Below, piece after piece: positions 44,134 through 53,932 of a DNA stretch of 64,000 nt. A program made the translations under genes and the position numbers. Source of the DNA: UBA981 sp942490995 (GTDB taxonomy: Bacteria > Pseudomonadota > Gammaproteobacteria > Ga0077536); assembly GCA_942490995.1 (NCBI GenBank), contig CALOBG010000107.1, positions 1 to 64,000 on the forward strand. Direction: 5' to 3'. Position 1 is the stretch's first letter. Every line of letters begins with the position of its first letter. Below the pieces are notes generated by a model. It did not search any database, was not told the origin of the DNA, and saw nothing but the letters and a program-made list of their open reading frames with translations.

Positions 44134-46293
44134 TCACACCGTTGATAGTTTCTCGATCCGGATTGGCGTGCCATTCAGACGCGGTACCGATGACAGGGGG
44201 TCGAGGTCGTCGTTGGCGACCAGCAGGTTGCGATTGACCCCGAGCACGCTGGATGCGTCGTTCGACGGATCAAACACGCGCGAACCCCAGCCCTGCTCCA
44301 TGACCGCTGCGCCGGGTTTAACATCAGTGGAATACAGGGTCACTGCCGGCACGCTCGCGGTCCGCGAGCTGACGCGTACCGGCTCGCCGTCGGCGATGCC
44401 GAGTTCAGCACCGACGCTGGGATGGATTTCGACGCGATCGCCGGTCGCACCCGGTACGCGTGCGGCAGTGATTTCGCCCAGCCACGAATTCATGGTGTGG
44501 CGGCGGCGGCGCGACAGCAGGCGCAGCGGAAATTCGCTGGTATCCGGTGTGTCGGCCGTAGCGAGGCGCCGCGCCAACTGTTTCACAAGGTCGTCCGGCG
44601 CGACGTCGATAGGGCGTTGCATCGCGGCCAGACGCTCGCGCAGCATACCAACGCGATGGGATCCGTAGCGCAGGCCGTGCGGCGCGTTTTTGATATCCCG
44701 CCAGCGTACTCCGCGGCTGCGCAGCAATAGTAGCCGGGCCAGCCAGGCCGGGCCGAAGGCGTGGTAGGGGTTACCGCTCAGGCCGGCGACCGTGCGGCTG
44801 AGTCTCGCCAGCAGGTTGACGCCGCGTTTGCCGAGCAATGGCGCGCGCATTTCGATCGCCACATCGCGAAGGAATTCCCATTCGTGTTTGACCGACGTCG
44901 GCTTTTTGACCGCTTCGCGACCGAATTGTGCAAACGCGCCTTCACCGAGCCCCGACAGCAGAGGATGGAACTCTTCGCGCTCGAGCCAGTGCGCGGCCGG
45001 GATCAGCCAGTCGGCGTGGCGATGGCTCTCGCGCTGCACGAGGTCGACGGCGATCAGCAGGTCGAGCTTCGACAGCGCCTGGTCCAGCTCGCCGCCATCG
45101 GGTCCGCTGACGACGGGATTCCCGCCCGAGATGATCAGCGCGCGCACCTGGCCGGCGCCCGGGGTGGTGATCTCGCCGGCAAGTTCCGCGGTGGCGTGGA
45201 AACCCGCCACCGTCGCCAGTCCGCGCACACGGCTGGGGGTGTTATTGGGCGGAAAAATTTCGTCGCCGGCAACCAGCGGATCGACCAGCCCGGCGTTGTA
45301 GAAGCGGCCGCCGGCGCGATCGGTATTGCCGGTGATCAGATTGAGCGCGTGGGTGAGCCACTCGGTGAGGCTACCGTTGATACCGATGGCGCTGCCGGTG
45401 CGGGCCAGGGCCGCGGCACCGCGGGCATGGGCAAACTGCTCCGCGACCGCGACTATGTCGTCAACAGGAATATCACAACACGCCGACAACGCCTCGAGCG
45501 AGGCCGCCGCGGCGATTTCGCGCAGGGTATCAATACCGCGCGCCGCCGCACAGTCGTCACGGTGTTCCCAGCCGCGCGCGAAAATCACTTTAATCAACGC
45601 CAGGCACAGCGCCCAGTCCGAGTCCGGATGGGTCTGCAGATGGTGGTCCGCTTTGCGTGCCGATTCGGTGCGGCGCGGATCGGCAATAAACAGACGGGTT
45701 TTGCCCGCGGCCTGGCGCGCGAGCAGGCGCTTCCAGCCATCGGCGTTGTAACCGATCCAGCACATCCCGCTGATGGCCGGATTGGCGCCGATCATGAGCA
45801 CACACGCGCAGCGGTCGAGATCGAGCTGCAGGGTCACGAACGGATGGCCGTACATCTTGTCGGCGACGTAATGCAGCGCATTCTGATCCAGCGACCCCAC
45901 CCAGTAGCGGTTGTGCGATCCGATCGCGTCCATGAACAACGACAGGAACAGCGAGCCGCCGAAGTTCATGCCATTGGGATTGCCGGCATAACTGGCCACC
46001 GCTGCCGGCCCGTGCGCCGCGACGATGTCGCGTAATTGCGTGCCGATTGCCGCGATTGCCTCGGCGTAGGAGCGCTCGACGTAGCGGCCGTTGATGCGCT
46101 GCATGGGTGTCAGTATGCGTTGCGGATGTTCCACCACCGCGCCCGCGGTGGCGCCTTTGACGCAGAAGTCACGCCAGGAATTGAGATTGTCGCGATCCGG
46201 TACGATCTCGACGATGCGATTGTGTTCGCTGGTGACTTTCAGGCCGCAGGCCTGTTCGCAGATCTGGCAGTAGGTATAAACGGTTTTCTGCAT
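44134..46293 (-). CDS. molybdopterin-dependent oxidoreductase with N-terminal [4Fe-4S] motif
   Basis: A 719-aa member of the DMSO reductase/formate dehydrogenase superfamily. The N-terminal cluster ligands are C9, C12, C16 (YCQICEQACG) and C44 (DFCVKG); molybdopterin-binding blocks include YAGNPNGMNFGGSLF, IGANPAISG, ISGGNPVVSGPDGG and the C-terminal VEIHPSVGAELGIADGEPVRV. It is cytoplasmic in appearance (no Tat signal). The substrate is unknown; the formate dehydrogenase Cys/Sec-His motif is not seen. ATG 46293 has no clear ribosome site; a start at 46353 would add 20 residues. Confidence 0.88.
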   Translation of the reverse strand: MQKTVYTYCQICEQACGLKVTSEHNRIVEIVPDRDNLNSWRDFCVKGATAGAVVEHPQRILTPMQRINGRYVERSYAEAIAAIGTQLRDIVAAHGPAAVASYAGNPNGMNFGGSLFLSLFMDAIGSHNRYWVGSLDQNALHYVADKMYGHPFVTLQLDLDRCACVLMIGANPAISGMCWIGYNADGWKRLLARQAAGKTRLFIADPRRTESARKADHHLQTHPDSDWALCLALIKVIFARGWEHRDDCAAARGIDTLREIAAAASLEALSACCDIPVDDIVAVAEQFAHARGAAALARTGSAIGINGSLTEWLTHALNLITGNTDRAGGRFYNAGLVDPLVAGDEIFPPNNTPSRVRGLATVAGFHATAELAGEITTPGAGQVRALIISGGNPVVSGPDGGELDQALSKLDLLIAVDLVQRESHRHADWLIPAAHWLEREEFHPLLSGLGEGAFAQFGREAVKKPTSVKHEWEFLRDVAIEMRAPLLGKRGVNLLARLSRTVAGLSGNPYHAFGPAWLARLLLLRSRGVRWRDIKNAPHGLRYGSHRVGMLRERLAAMQRPIDVAPDDLVKQLARRLATADTPDTSEFPLRLLSRRRRHTMNSWLGEITAARVPGATGDRVEIHPSVGAELGIADGEPVRVSSRTASVPAVTLYSTDVKPGAAVMEQGWGSRVFDPSNDASSVLGVNRNLLVANDDLDPLSSVPRLNGTPIRIEKLSTV

Positions 46294-46637
46294 GTCACGC
46301 ACAAGCTTATCGGTGGATCCGCGGCACATGGCCGACGTGCCGGGCACGATCATAGAAAGTTTATTGCAAAAACAGTTTCATGTGTGATGTTTATTTTTGG
46401 GTCGTCGCCGCCGGCGCGAAATAACCCGATCCGATCGCGTAGCCATCCCGTGGCTGTGATTCCAGGGGTCGACCGCACGCAGGGCCCGCGGCCTGCTTTC
46501 TAAGTAATTCCCGCAAATGGCTGGCAGGCGACACGAAAACTGCGGTTTAATTCCGACCGACAAGCGACCCGCATGTCGCGCAGAGAACACGACGGTACCC
46601 CGGCCGGTTGCGGGGTCAGCATAGGAGCATCGAGACG

Positions 46638-48107
46638 ATGAGCAAGCCCAACTCCAGCGCTAACGACGTTCGAGTCATTATTATCGGCGCCGGTATGGCC
46701 GGAATTCTCAGCGCGATCAGATTGCGCGAGTACGGCTACGACAATTTCGTCATCTACGAAAAATCCGACCGTGTCGGCGGTACCTGGCGCGAGAACACTT
46801 ATCCCGGACTGGCCTGCGACGTGCCCGCCCACCTCTACACCTATTCTTTCGAGCCTAATCCGAACTGGAGCCGCACGTTCGCGACGGGTCCGGAAATATT
46901 CGACTACTTCGCGCATGTCGCGAAGAAATATAACGTTATCGAAAAAATCCGCTTCAACGAAGGCATACCGCACTGTGAATTCGTTAACGGCAAGTGGAAA
47001 ATCCGCACCACCAGCGGCCGCGAAGACGAAGCGGACGTGGTCATCGCCGCGACCGGTGTCCTGCATCATCCACGTATGGTCGATATCCCTGGCCTCGACA
47101 CGTTCGCCGGCGCCTGTTTTCACAGCGCGCGCTGGGATCACGACGTTGAGCTTGCCGGCAAACGGGTCGGCGTGGTGGGGACGGGCTCCACGGCCATACA
47201 GATCACCACCGCACTGGTCGACAAGGTTGCCCACTACGACCTTTTTCAGCGTACGCCGCAGTGGGTTATGCCCATCGATGATCGCGAGTACAGCGAGGAA
47301 GAACGCAGCCGTTTCCTGAATGACCGCGGGGCGGTGGAAGCGCTGCGCACGCAGATCGATAAAGATTTTCAGCACTTCGCCAACGCCGTTATCGATGCAG
47401 ACTCGAAAGAGATGCAGGAGATCGAAGCGGCCTGCCTGGCCAATCTCGAAGACAACGTGAAGGATCCTGAATTGCGCGATAAATTGCGTCCGGACTATCG
47501 CGCCGGGTGCAAACGTCTGATCTTTTCCGCGAATTTCTATGAAGCGATCCAGCACCCCAACGCGGAACTCGTGACGTCCGGGATCAAGGGCGTTGAGCCC
47601 GGCGGTATCCGCACGCAAGACGGTCAACTGCATGAACTCGACGTGCTGGTCATGGCCACCGGCTTCCATGCCGACAGTTTCATTCGGCCGACTACGGTAC
47701 TCGGTCGCGGCGGCGTCAATCTCGACGACGTGTGGTCCGATCATCCGGTCGCCTATCTGTCGATTTCGATTCCCGAGTTCCCGAACTTTTTTATGCTCAA
47801 TGGACCGAACGGCCCGGTTGGCAATTTCTCGCTTATTCAGATTGCCGAGTCGCAGGTTTCTTACGTGCTGCAGCTCATCGGCCAGCTGCGCGCCGGCGAG
47901 TGCCGCGAAATCAGCGCCAGCGCCGAGGCCACCGCCGACTTCGAATCCGCGCGCAGCGCCGCGGCCAAAAAATCGATCTGGGCGACCGGCTGCGACAGCT
48001 GGTACCTCGACAAGCATGGCGTTCCGGCGAGCTGGCCGTGGACACCGTCGCACTTCTTCGAGGAGATGGCGTCGCCGAAACTCGACGCCTTCGACCAGGT
48101 CGGTTAA
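46638..48107 (+). CDS. type I Baeyer-Villiger monooxygenase / flavin-containing monooxygenase
   Basis: A 489-aa FAD/NADPH monooxygenase. FAD site GAGMAG (17-22), BVMO fingerprint F-x-G-x3-H-x3-W-D (156-167, FAGACFHSARWD), and NADPH site GTGSTA are intact. The W-D ending and shorter length set it apart from the cyclohexanone-type enzyme at 26.8 kb; it is closer to 4-hydroxyacetophenone or steroid/alkyl ketone oxidisers. TAGGAG ten bases before ATG 46638 decides the start. It stands alone, with a 280-base upstream gap that shows an AT-rich patch near 46360-46400 but no clear operator. Confidence 0.9.
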   Translation: MSKPNSSANDVRVIIIGAGMAGILSAIRLREYGYDNFVIYEKSDRVGGTWRENTYPGLACDVPAHLYTYSFEPNPNWSRTFATGPEIFDYFAHVAKKYNVIEKIRFNEGIPHCEFVNGKWKIRTTSGREDEADVVIAATGVLHHPRMVDIPGLDTFAGACFHSARWDHDVELAGKRVGVVGTGSTAIQITTALVDKVAHYDLFQRTPQWVMPIDDREYSEEERSRFLNDRGAVEALRTQIDKDFQHFANAVIDADSKEMQEIEAACLANLEDNVKDPELRDKLRPDYRAGCKRLIFSANFYEAIQHPNAELVTSGIKGVEPGGIRTQDGQLHELDVLVMATGFHADSFIRPTTVLGRGGVNLDDVWSDHPVAYLSISIPEFPNFFMLNGPNGPVGNFSLIQIAESQVSYVLQLIGQLRAGECREISASAEATADFESARSAAAKKSIWATGCDSWYLDKHGVPASWPWTPSHFFEEMASPKLDAFDQVG

Positions 48108-48137
48108 CGCGGGCGCGTAGCGCATTCCGCGCTACGC

Positions 48138-48620
48138 TCAGCGGTGCATGGGTGTCACCAGGCGCATGAATATGAGCGCGTGGGTGACCAGCAGCGGCGG
48201 TACGATCAGTATCGGGATCCAGATCGCGGCGCCCATGGCGCCGGCGGCTCCAGTTGCAACCCCGAGGCCGACGGCGACCAGCAGATCGGCAGTGCCGACG
48301 ATATTGAATGTCCATAGCCATGCGCCCGCGTGGATCTGACCGCGCCGCAGGGCCGCCAGTGCAACCAGGGCCAGCAGCGCGCTGAGTACGTCGCCCCAGG
48401 CGGCGGTGTTTGCAAAAACCTGCGGCAGCGCCTGCTGTACGGCGCCTGGCGCCAGGAACAATAGTCCGACAAATCGGTAACTGTGCGCGAGCAGCAGCGG
48501 TGTATAGGCATCGCCCTCGCTTGCGTTGCGCAGCCACGGCCACAGGTACCAGCGTGCAACCAGCGCGGCACTGATCAGGCCGCCGCTGAAGCAAGTCATT
48601 ACGATGAGATCACTATTCAC
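48138..48620 (-). CDS. small integral membrane protein, unknown function
   Basis: A 160-aa protein with four or five hydrophobic segments (start near MTCFSGGLISAALVARWYL, then YRFVGLLFLAPGAVQ, LLALVALAALRRG, NIVGTADLLVAVGLG, WIPILIVPPLLVTHALIFMRL). No catalytic motif is visible. It is followed upstream by a small secreted protein gene on the same strand, 58 bases apart, probably one operon under the TetR-type operator at 49101. Confidence 0.7.
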   Translation of the reverse strand: MNSDLIVMTCFSGGLISAALVARWYLWPWLRNASEGDAYTPLLLAHSYRFVGLLFLAPGAVQQALPQVFANTAAWGDVLSALLALVALAALRRGQIHAGAWLWTFNIVGTADLLVAVGLGVATGAAGAMGAAIWIPILIVPPLLVTHALIFMRLVTPMHR

Positions 48621-48677
48621 GGTAAGTCTCCCGAGGTTGGCGCGACCACGCCGTCACCGACGCGGTCGCGCGTGGTG

Positions 48678-49034
48678 TCACGATCCCGTGTCGGTGCCGG
48701 TGGCGAGGTCCGCCAGTGCTCGCTCGTCCTCGCGGAAACCGGCGAGTTCGGCATCGGTGTCGTTGGCATAGCCGCGGATCAATGCAAAGTAATAAGCCGA
48801 TGGATAGGGCGATAGCTGGCGCTTTTCGCTTGCAGCCAGTCGCGCCCTGGCTTCGCCCACCGCGCCGAAGTACCACGCAGGCGGGGTTGGTGTTGCGACC
48901 GATTCGCCGCGGGCGAAGCTGGCCCGCTGGTCGAGGTGGGGCGGAGGAAACTGCGGGCCGGCGCCGGCTGCTGCCGAGGCAGTAGCGAGCACGATGGCGG
49001 CTGCGGAAGTACGGATGAGGTTGCGATGTTTCAT
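48678..49034 (-). CDS. small secreted protein, unknown function
   Basis: A 118-aa protein with a signal peptide (MKHRNLIRTSAAAIVLATASAAAGA-like region, cleavage about residue 25) and a mature part of about 93 residues with no recognised domain (YFGAVGEARARLAASEKRQLS, YYFALIRGYANDTDAELAGF). A strong AAGGAGCAACAAG-type ribosome site precedes the ATG. The TetR-type operator lies 67-80 bases upstream. Confidence 0.65.
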   Translation of the reverse strand: MKHRNLIRTSAAAIVLATASAAAGAGPQFPPPHLDQRASFARGESVATPTPPAWYFGAVGEARARLAASEKRQLSPYPSAYYFALIRGYANDTDAELAGFREDERALADLATGTDTGS

Positions 49035-49100
49035 GCTTGTTGCTCCTTGGTGGTGGCATTGACGACGTGTTGTCGTTGGTCGGTATCAAGCATATACAAC

Positions 49101-49114
49101 CTACCGGTCGGTAG
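49101..49114. promoter_or_regulatory. TetR-type operator
   Basis: CTACCG-GT-CGGTAG is a near-perfect dyad of the TACCG...CGGTA class often bound by TetR repressors. It lies in the 160-base gap between the divergent secreted-protein gene (49034) and the TetR gene (49195). Confidence 0.75.
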
Positions 49115-49194
49115 TATTTTTGAAATGGATTAAGTGTGATATTTAGCACTTTCAGCATGATTTAATCCCCGAAAATTACGTACAATTGGTAGGA

Positions 49195-49758
49195 ATGAAA
49201 ACCAGGGACAAAATCATCACCACCGCTGCCGAGCTGCTGCAGACGCGTTCGGCGGCCGGCTTCAGCTTCCAGGACGTCGCCGACATCGTCGGCATCCGCA
49301 AGGCCAGTATCTACAGCCACTTCAAATCCAAGGATGCGGTTATTGAGGCCGTCCTCGACGCAGCGCGAGCCGACCTTGCCGCCGCCATGCAGGCCTGTGC
49401 CGAACGCCCGCCGGCAGATCAGCTACGCTGGTATGTCCAGTATTTTCGCGGCCTCCATCACGGCGCTGAACGCATGTGCCCGGGTGGTTCGTTCGGCTCG
49501 ATCTGGAGTGTGGCGCCGCCACGCTTGCAGCTCGCGGTCGAAGCGCTGGGCAACCTGCAGTTCACCTGGCTGACCGCATTATTCGAGGCCGGTCGGACGA
49601 GTGGCGATATCGTCGACTCGGGACGCAGTGCGCGGGCCGACGCCGAATATGCTTTTGCCGCGATGCAGGGCGCACTGCTGAGCGCACGCCTGCTCGGCTC
49701 GGCGCGCGTTTTCGACAACGTCGCCGAGCGACTACTGGAGCAGTTTATCGTCAGCTAG
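49195..49758 (+). CDS. TetR-family transcriptional regulator
   Basis: A 187-aa regulator: helix-turn-helix KIITTAAELLQTRSAAGFSFQDVADIVGIRKASIYSHF-type region (residues 5-45, seen in pieces KIITTAAELL and GIRKASIYSHFKSKD) and a C-terminal TetR_C domain of the AcrR/YcdC kind (CPGGSFGSIW). The operator dyad 80-95 bases upstream suggests that it represses itself and the divergent secreted/membrane protein pair. It ends beside a MITE. Confidence 0.88.
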   Translation: MKTRDKIITTAAELLQTRSAAGFSFQDVADIVGIRKASIYSHFKSKDAVIEAVLDAARADLAAAMQACAERPPADQLRWYVQYFRGLHHGAERMCPGGSFGSIWSVAPPRLQLAVEALGNLQFTWLTALFEAGRTSGDIVDSGRSARADAEYAFAAMQGALLSARLLGSARVFDNVAERLLEQFIVS

Positions 49759-49780
49759 TATCGCGGCGCGGCAGGCCTAA

Positions 49781-49921
49781 CAGGGTGGTGAAAAACTACT
49801 GCGCAGATCGTGCGCGGTGTTGCGGGTTCGGCAGCCAGCCTCATTTATCGGCATAAACTCCGGTCCTCGTCTCGCCCGCGCCTTGCGCACGACCTTCCTC
49901 GCGACGTTTTTCACCACCCTG
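49781..49921. mobile_element. 141-bp MITE-like element with CTAA target duplication
   Basis: CAGGGTGGTGAAAAAC and its exact complement form 16-bp terminal inverted repeats. CTAA flanks both sides (49777-49780 and 49922-49925), a 4-bp duplication of the YTAR kind. The centre is TTTAT-CGGC-ATAAA, where the copies at 4.4 kb have TTTAC-TGGT-GTAAA, so both the stem pair and loop changed while pairing was kept. It separates convergent TetR and esterase genes. No transposase is encoded. Confidence 0.85.
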
Positions 49922-51169
49922 CTAATCGTCGATGGCCTGGTACACCGTCGCCCGGAAATCGTTTTCAGGCAGGTCGAAACCAATCATGAACTGGGTCATC
50001 AGGACGCCGACCAGTTCCTCGACCGGGTCGACCCAGTAATAGGTTTTAGCCGCGCCGGCCCAGCCAAATTCACCGGCTGTTCCGGAAACCCCCATCTGCC
50101 CGACATCCATCGCAACGCGCGAACCAAGACCGAAACCCCAGCCGGGTACCGGCACGCCGCCGAGACAGAACGGTAGCTGCGCCGTGCCGAGATGGTTGGC
50201 GTGCATCAGTTCGAGGGTTTTGCGGCCGAGGATCCGGCGTCCGTCCGGCGCCCGGCCATTGAGCAGCATGGCGGCAAACGCGAGGTAATCGGCGGCGGTC
50301 GAAAACAGACCGATGCCGCCACGCTGAAACACCTCCGGCTGGTCGAACGGATAGGTATCGGCAACCTCGCGGCGCGCTGAGTTGCCGGCCTTGAAATGGC
50401 CGAACAGCATCGGGAAGGTCATGCCCTCGGCAAACAGGTCGGGGTGTCCGTACATGGCCGCGAGCCGGCTGCGTTTGGCCTTCGGCACGCCGAAACCGGT
50501 ATCGTCCATGCCGAGCGGCGTGAACAGGCGTTCGCGCAGGAAGTCACCGCATGGCTGGCCGGACAGGACTTCGATCAGATGCGCGGCCACGTCGGTGCCG
50601 AGGCCATAGTGCCAGGTCGTGCCCGGATGGAATGCCAGCGGGATCCGCGCCAGCTCGGCGATGACCTGTTCGAGAGTGCGCGTCGGGTCGTTCATCAACC
50701 GCGCCTTGCGATACGCTTCCCCGCTCGAGTATTCATCAAAAAAGTCGTAGGTAAGTCCACAGGTGTGGCTGAGCAGATCACGGATCTGCATCGGTCGCTG
50801 CAGGTTCTGATCGGCCAGACTGCCGTTCGGTTCCATCACCTGGGTTGCGCCGAATGCAGGAATAAATTTCGCGACCGGGTCAACGAGCTGGAAGCGTCCT
50901 TCCTCGTACAAAGTCATCAATGCCGTGCATACGATCGGCTTGGTCATCGAATAGATGCGAAACAGCGTCTCGGCGTTCATCGGCGTCTCGGCCTCGCGGT
51001 CCTGCCAGCCGAATTGCGCGGCGTGTACCAGGCGGCCACGACGCTGTACCAGGGTGCTGAAACCGCCGTAGCCGCCGCTGTCGACGTAACGCTGCAAGGT
51101 CGGTTGAATTCGTTCGAGCCGCGCACTGCTCATGCCGACGTCTTCTGCGGTTTCTACGGTTTGATTCAT
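49922..51169 (-). CDS. serine beta-lactamase-fold esterase (EstB/class C-like)
   Basis: A 415-aa serine hydrolase. The catalytic S74-M-T-K77 (S-x-x-K), a Tyr in TTWHYGLGTDV and the late GWGFGLG block match esterase B/penicillin-binding-protein-like hydrolases. No signal peptide is seen, suggesting a cytoplasmic carboxylesterase rather than a beta-lactamase. ATG 51169 follows AGGA. The TAG stop is formed by the CTAA flank of the adjacent MITE. Confidence 0.88.
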   Translation of the reverse strand: MNQTVETAEDVGMSSARLERIQPTLQRYVDSGGYGGFSTLVQRRGRLVHAAQFGWQDREAETPMNAETLFRIYSMTKPIVCTALMTLYEEGRFQLVDPVAKFIPAFGATQVMEPNGSLADQNLQRPMQIRDLLSHTCGLTYDFFDEYSSGEAYRKARLMNDPTRTLEQVIAELARIPLAFHPGTTWHYGLGTDVAAHLIEVLSGQPCGDFLRERLFTPLGMDDTGFGVPKAKRSRLAAMYGHPDLFAEGMTFPMLFGHFKAGNSARREVADTYPFDQPEVFQRGGIGLFSTAADYLAFAAMLLNGRAPDGRRILGRKTLELMHANHLGTAQLPFCLGGVPVPGWGFGLGSRVAMDVGQMGVSGTAGEFGWAGAAKTYYWVDPVEELVGVLMTQFMIGFDLPENDFRATVYQAIDD

Positions 51170-51273
51170 GGCGTTGTTCCTGCGGCTCGATGATAGGTGG
51201 AAACTCAAGAATGCCACGGCCTTCGGAGCGGCGCGAGCGGGTCAGCGCAGGCTGATGCCGCACGGCCCCGGGG

Positions 51274-51287
51274 TTGACCTGGATCAG
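51274..51287. promoter_or_regulatory. FNR/Anr-like half-matched site
   Basis: TTGAC-CTGG-ATCAG matches TTGAT-N4-ATCAA at 8 of 10 positions, 73 bases before the VOC gene and 105 bases before the divergent esterase gene. Confidence 0.3.
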
Positions 51288-51359
51288 TCGCGATTCCCGC
51301 TGCCCGGCTAGCGTGGCGGCAAAAAGCACGGCCAGGTAGACGTTTATTCGGGAGCAACC

Positions 51360-51845
51360 ATGATCAAACGGCTCAGTCATATTGGCGTGTTGGTCAATAA
51401 TCTCGAACTCGCGACGGCGTTCTGGTACGACACCTACGGTTTGCAGAAATACGCAGAATACGAAACCGAGGTTGAGGGCATCAAAGCCTACCTGCTATCG
51501 GTCAGTGGCCGCCGTGATGACATGTCGATTGAACTGATCGAACCACTCGACAAGTCCGACATGTCGAATCCGATCGCCAGGCGGCTCGCCGAAAACGGCG
51601 AGGGTTTCTATCATCTTGCCGTGATCGTCGACGACGTCCTCGCCAGTGGCGAAGACCTCGCCGCACGCGGACTGACGCCGATCCCGCAGCCGCCGGTTGT
51701 CGGCGTAACCGGCGAGCGCTGGTTGATCCACCCGCGCGCATCAGACGGGATCATGGTCGAGGAGTTGACCACGGGGGCCCGTGACGGACGCGACGTATTG
51801 CTGACAGCGACCAGGGGTGGCGTTCTCGACGCCGATACCTTGTAG
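51360..51845 (+). CDS. VOC-family (glyoxalase/methylmalonyl-CoA epimerase-like) protein
   Basis: A 161-aa two-module vicinal-oxygen-chelate protein. Likely metal ligands are His in LSHIGVLVNN, His in FYHLAVIVDD and Glu in MVEELTTG, the spacing seen in methylmalonyl-CoA epimerases. This would connect to propionyl/methylmalonyl metabolism, but glyoxalase- or lactoylglutathione-like functions are equally compatible. It converges with the enoyl-CoA hydratase gene. Confidence 0.8.
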   Translation: MIKRLSHIGVLVNNLELATAFWYDTYGLQKYAEYETEVEGIKAYLLSVSGRRDDMSIELIEPLDKSDMSNPIARRLAENGEGFYHLAVIVDDVLASGEDLAARGLTPIPQPPVVGVTGERWLIHPRASDGIMVEELTTGARDGRDVLLTATRGGVLDADTL

Positions 51846-51847
51846 CG

Positions 51848-52647
51848 CTACTCGCCGGTCAGACGCGGTGGGCGTTTTTCGCGAAATGCCTGCACCGCCT
51901 CGGCGCGATCGCTAAGTAGTTGGAAACGCTTTCCCAGCCGATCGCGGCGTCCATCAGCTCGGCTGCGAGCGAGCGCAGCGGGATGTTGGCTACGGTCTTG
52001 GTCCAGCGCACCGCCCATTTCGGATTACTTTCAAGCTTCACAATAATTTCGTTCAGCCGGGTGTCCAGTTGCGCGGCCGGCACGGCGTAGTTGATCAGGC
52101 CGAGTTCAGCGGCTTTACTCGCCATGATCATGTCACTGGTCATGAAGCATTTCCTTGGCTCGCGCAAAGCCGATCAGCTGCGGCCAGATCAACGCGCCGC
52201 CGTCGCCGGCGACCAGGCCTACCTTGACATGCGGATCACCGATCAGCGCCGTTTCGTCGGCAACGATGATGTCGCACAGCAGCGCGATGGTTGCGCCCAG
52301 TCCGGCGGCTGCGCCGTTGAGACGGCACAGGATCGGTTTTTCCATTTCCAGCAGCGAGCCAACGATGCGTTTCGCGTCCCAGGCGATAGCGCGAAAATTA
52401 GCCGGATCGTCGATCTGGGCCTGGAACCAGTCGAAATCGCCGCCGGCGCAGAAGGCGCGGCCTTTGGCGCTGAGTACGATAATGTCGCTTTCGCTGTCGC
52501 GCTGCAGATCGGTGAATACTCGCGCCAGTTCGTCGTGCATCGGTTCATCGACGCCGTTCATGCGATGTTCCGAGGTGATGTAGGCGGTCAATACCCGACC
52601 CTCGCGCGCAAACGTGAAGCGCTGCCAGGGCTGGGCGGTGCTGTCAT
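51848..52647 (-). pseudogene. enoyl-CoA hydratase/isomerase family gene with three frameshifts
   Basis: Crotonase-fold pieces run in order on the minus strand: RFTFAREGRVLTAYITSEHR, then KGRAFCAGGDFDW (oxyanion Gly block), NGAAAGLGATIALLCDIIV, then MTSDMIMASKAAELGLINYAV in a second frame, and a C-terminus AFREKRPPRLTGE in a third. Single-base shifts occur near 52625, 52145 and 51915. Each is one base long and the protein is otherwise complete, so sequence error is as likely as gene decay. It would act in beta-oxidation with the adjacent acyl-CoA dehydrogenase. Confidence 0.75.
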
Positions 52648-52682
52648 GTCCTGCTCATGAGCCTCCAGGTCTCGAAACCTCG

Positions 52683-53839
52683 TCAGTCGTCGAGCCGGGC
52701 GCGATAGGGGGCCAGCAGGGCGCGACTGATCACGACGTTCTGAATGTCGGTAGTGCCGTCGAGGGTGTGCGCGATCTTGGCCTGCTCGAACAGCCGCGGC
52801 AGCGGCGTATCGCGCTTCAGGCCGTTCGATCCCATTTGTCCCATGCACGTGCCGATGCCATTGAGTGCCGCACGCGTAGCGAACTTCTTGGCATGCGCGG
52901 CGGGAATGCTGGCGCGCCCGTCGGCATCGAGGGCTGCCGCGGCGGCATAGGTCATGGTGCGCGCGGCATACGGATCGTGGCCACCTCGGCCAGTTGCCAC
53001 TGCAGACCCTGAAAGTTTGCCAGCGGCTGCCCGAAGGCATGGCGGGTGGTGGTGTAATCGAGCGCCGTGTCGAGGGCCGTGGCCAGCGCCCCGCAACACA
53101 TCGCCGCGACGTTGATCCGCGCCAGGTCGATCGCCGACAGCGCCGCGCGCAGGCCTTGTCCGGGCGGGACCACCAGTCGTTCACTGGCGAGATCGACGCT
53201 ATCGAAATGCAGATCGCAGATGGTGCCGATATGGCCGCCGAGGAGATCGTAGGGTGCACTGAAAGTGACGCCGCTCGCCGTGCGCGGGACCAGAAAGCCG
53301 GCAATTCCCGCCGCACCACTGCCCGCCGCGGTTTGCACGAACACGAAGTATTCGTCGATATAGGGTGCATTGGTGACCCAGGCCTTGGCGCCGTTGAGAC
53401 GCCAGCCGTCGCCGCTGCGGCTGGCGAGCGTGCTGATGGCGCTGGCGTCGGACCCCGTATCGGGCTCGGTCAGCACGAAGCCGGTCATAAGCTCGCCGGC
53501 CAGCAGAGTCTGACGGATCGCCTCGTGCCAGGGGTGATGCCCGTAGCGCGCGATCGCGGCGATGCAATATTCCTGCGGAAGAAAGGTAATGGTGCCGATC
53601 GGATCGACCGCGCCGAGGGACTCGGACATGCGCGCCATGAGTGCGGCGCGGACGCCGTGGCCACCCTGTTCGGGCGGCGTCAGCAGACCCTTGAGTCCGG
53701 CGGTCTGGTAGGCGGCCCATGCGGCGCGTGGTGGCAGGCGCTTGCTGTCGCACTCTGCTGCGACCTCGGCCAGCGCCGCGACGACGCTGTCATTGGCCGC
53801 CAGCAGTTGCTGTTCCTGCTCCGAGAACTTAACTTCCAT
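52683..53839 (-). pseudogene. acyl-CoA dehydrogenase with one frameshift
   Basis: About 385 codons of an acyl-CoA dehydrogenase. The first frame runs from ATG 53839 (GGGGAA upstream) through FVLTEPDTGSDASAI and TTRHAFGQPLANFQGLQWQLAEVAT; after about 52965 the protein continues in another frame with PYAARTMTYAAAAALDADG and ends HTLDGTTDIQNVVISRALL. One missing base restores it. The final Asp-Gly-Thr-Thr-Asp-Ile-Gln block is the normal family C-terminus (usual E replaced by D). Confidence 0.8.
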
Positions 53840-53932
53840 GCTGAATATTCCCCGTTGTGACCCGCGTGGTTGACTATAGCCCGTCGGCGGCCGCGGCCGG
53901 CACATTATCTGCTGCGCCGGGATCGTCGCCAA

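Noticed and set aside
44761..46035. 424-codon plus-strand frame opposite the molybdopterin oxidoreductase
   Set aside because: Antisense shadow in high-GC DNA; no ribosome site and no recognisable domain.
44134..46293. Possible selenocysteine in the molybdopterin oxidoreductase
   Set aside because: The gene is a single open frame without TGA, and the formate dehydrogenase Sec/Cys-His block is absent.
46500..48125. 541-codon minus-strand frame opposite the second BVMO
   Set aside because: Antisense shadow; the plus strand carries intact FAD, NADPH and BVMO motifs.
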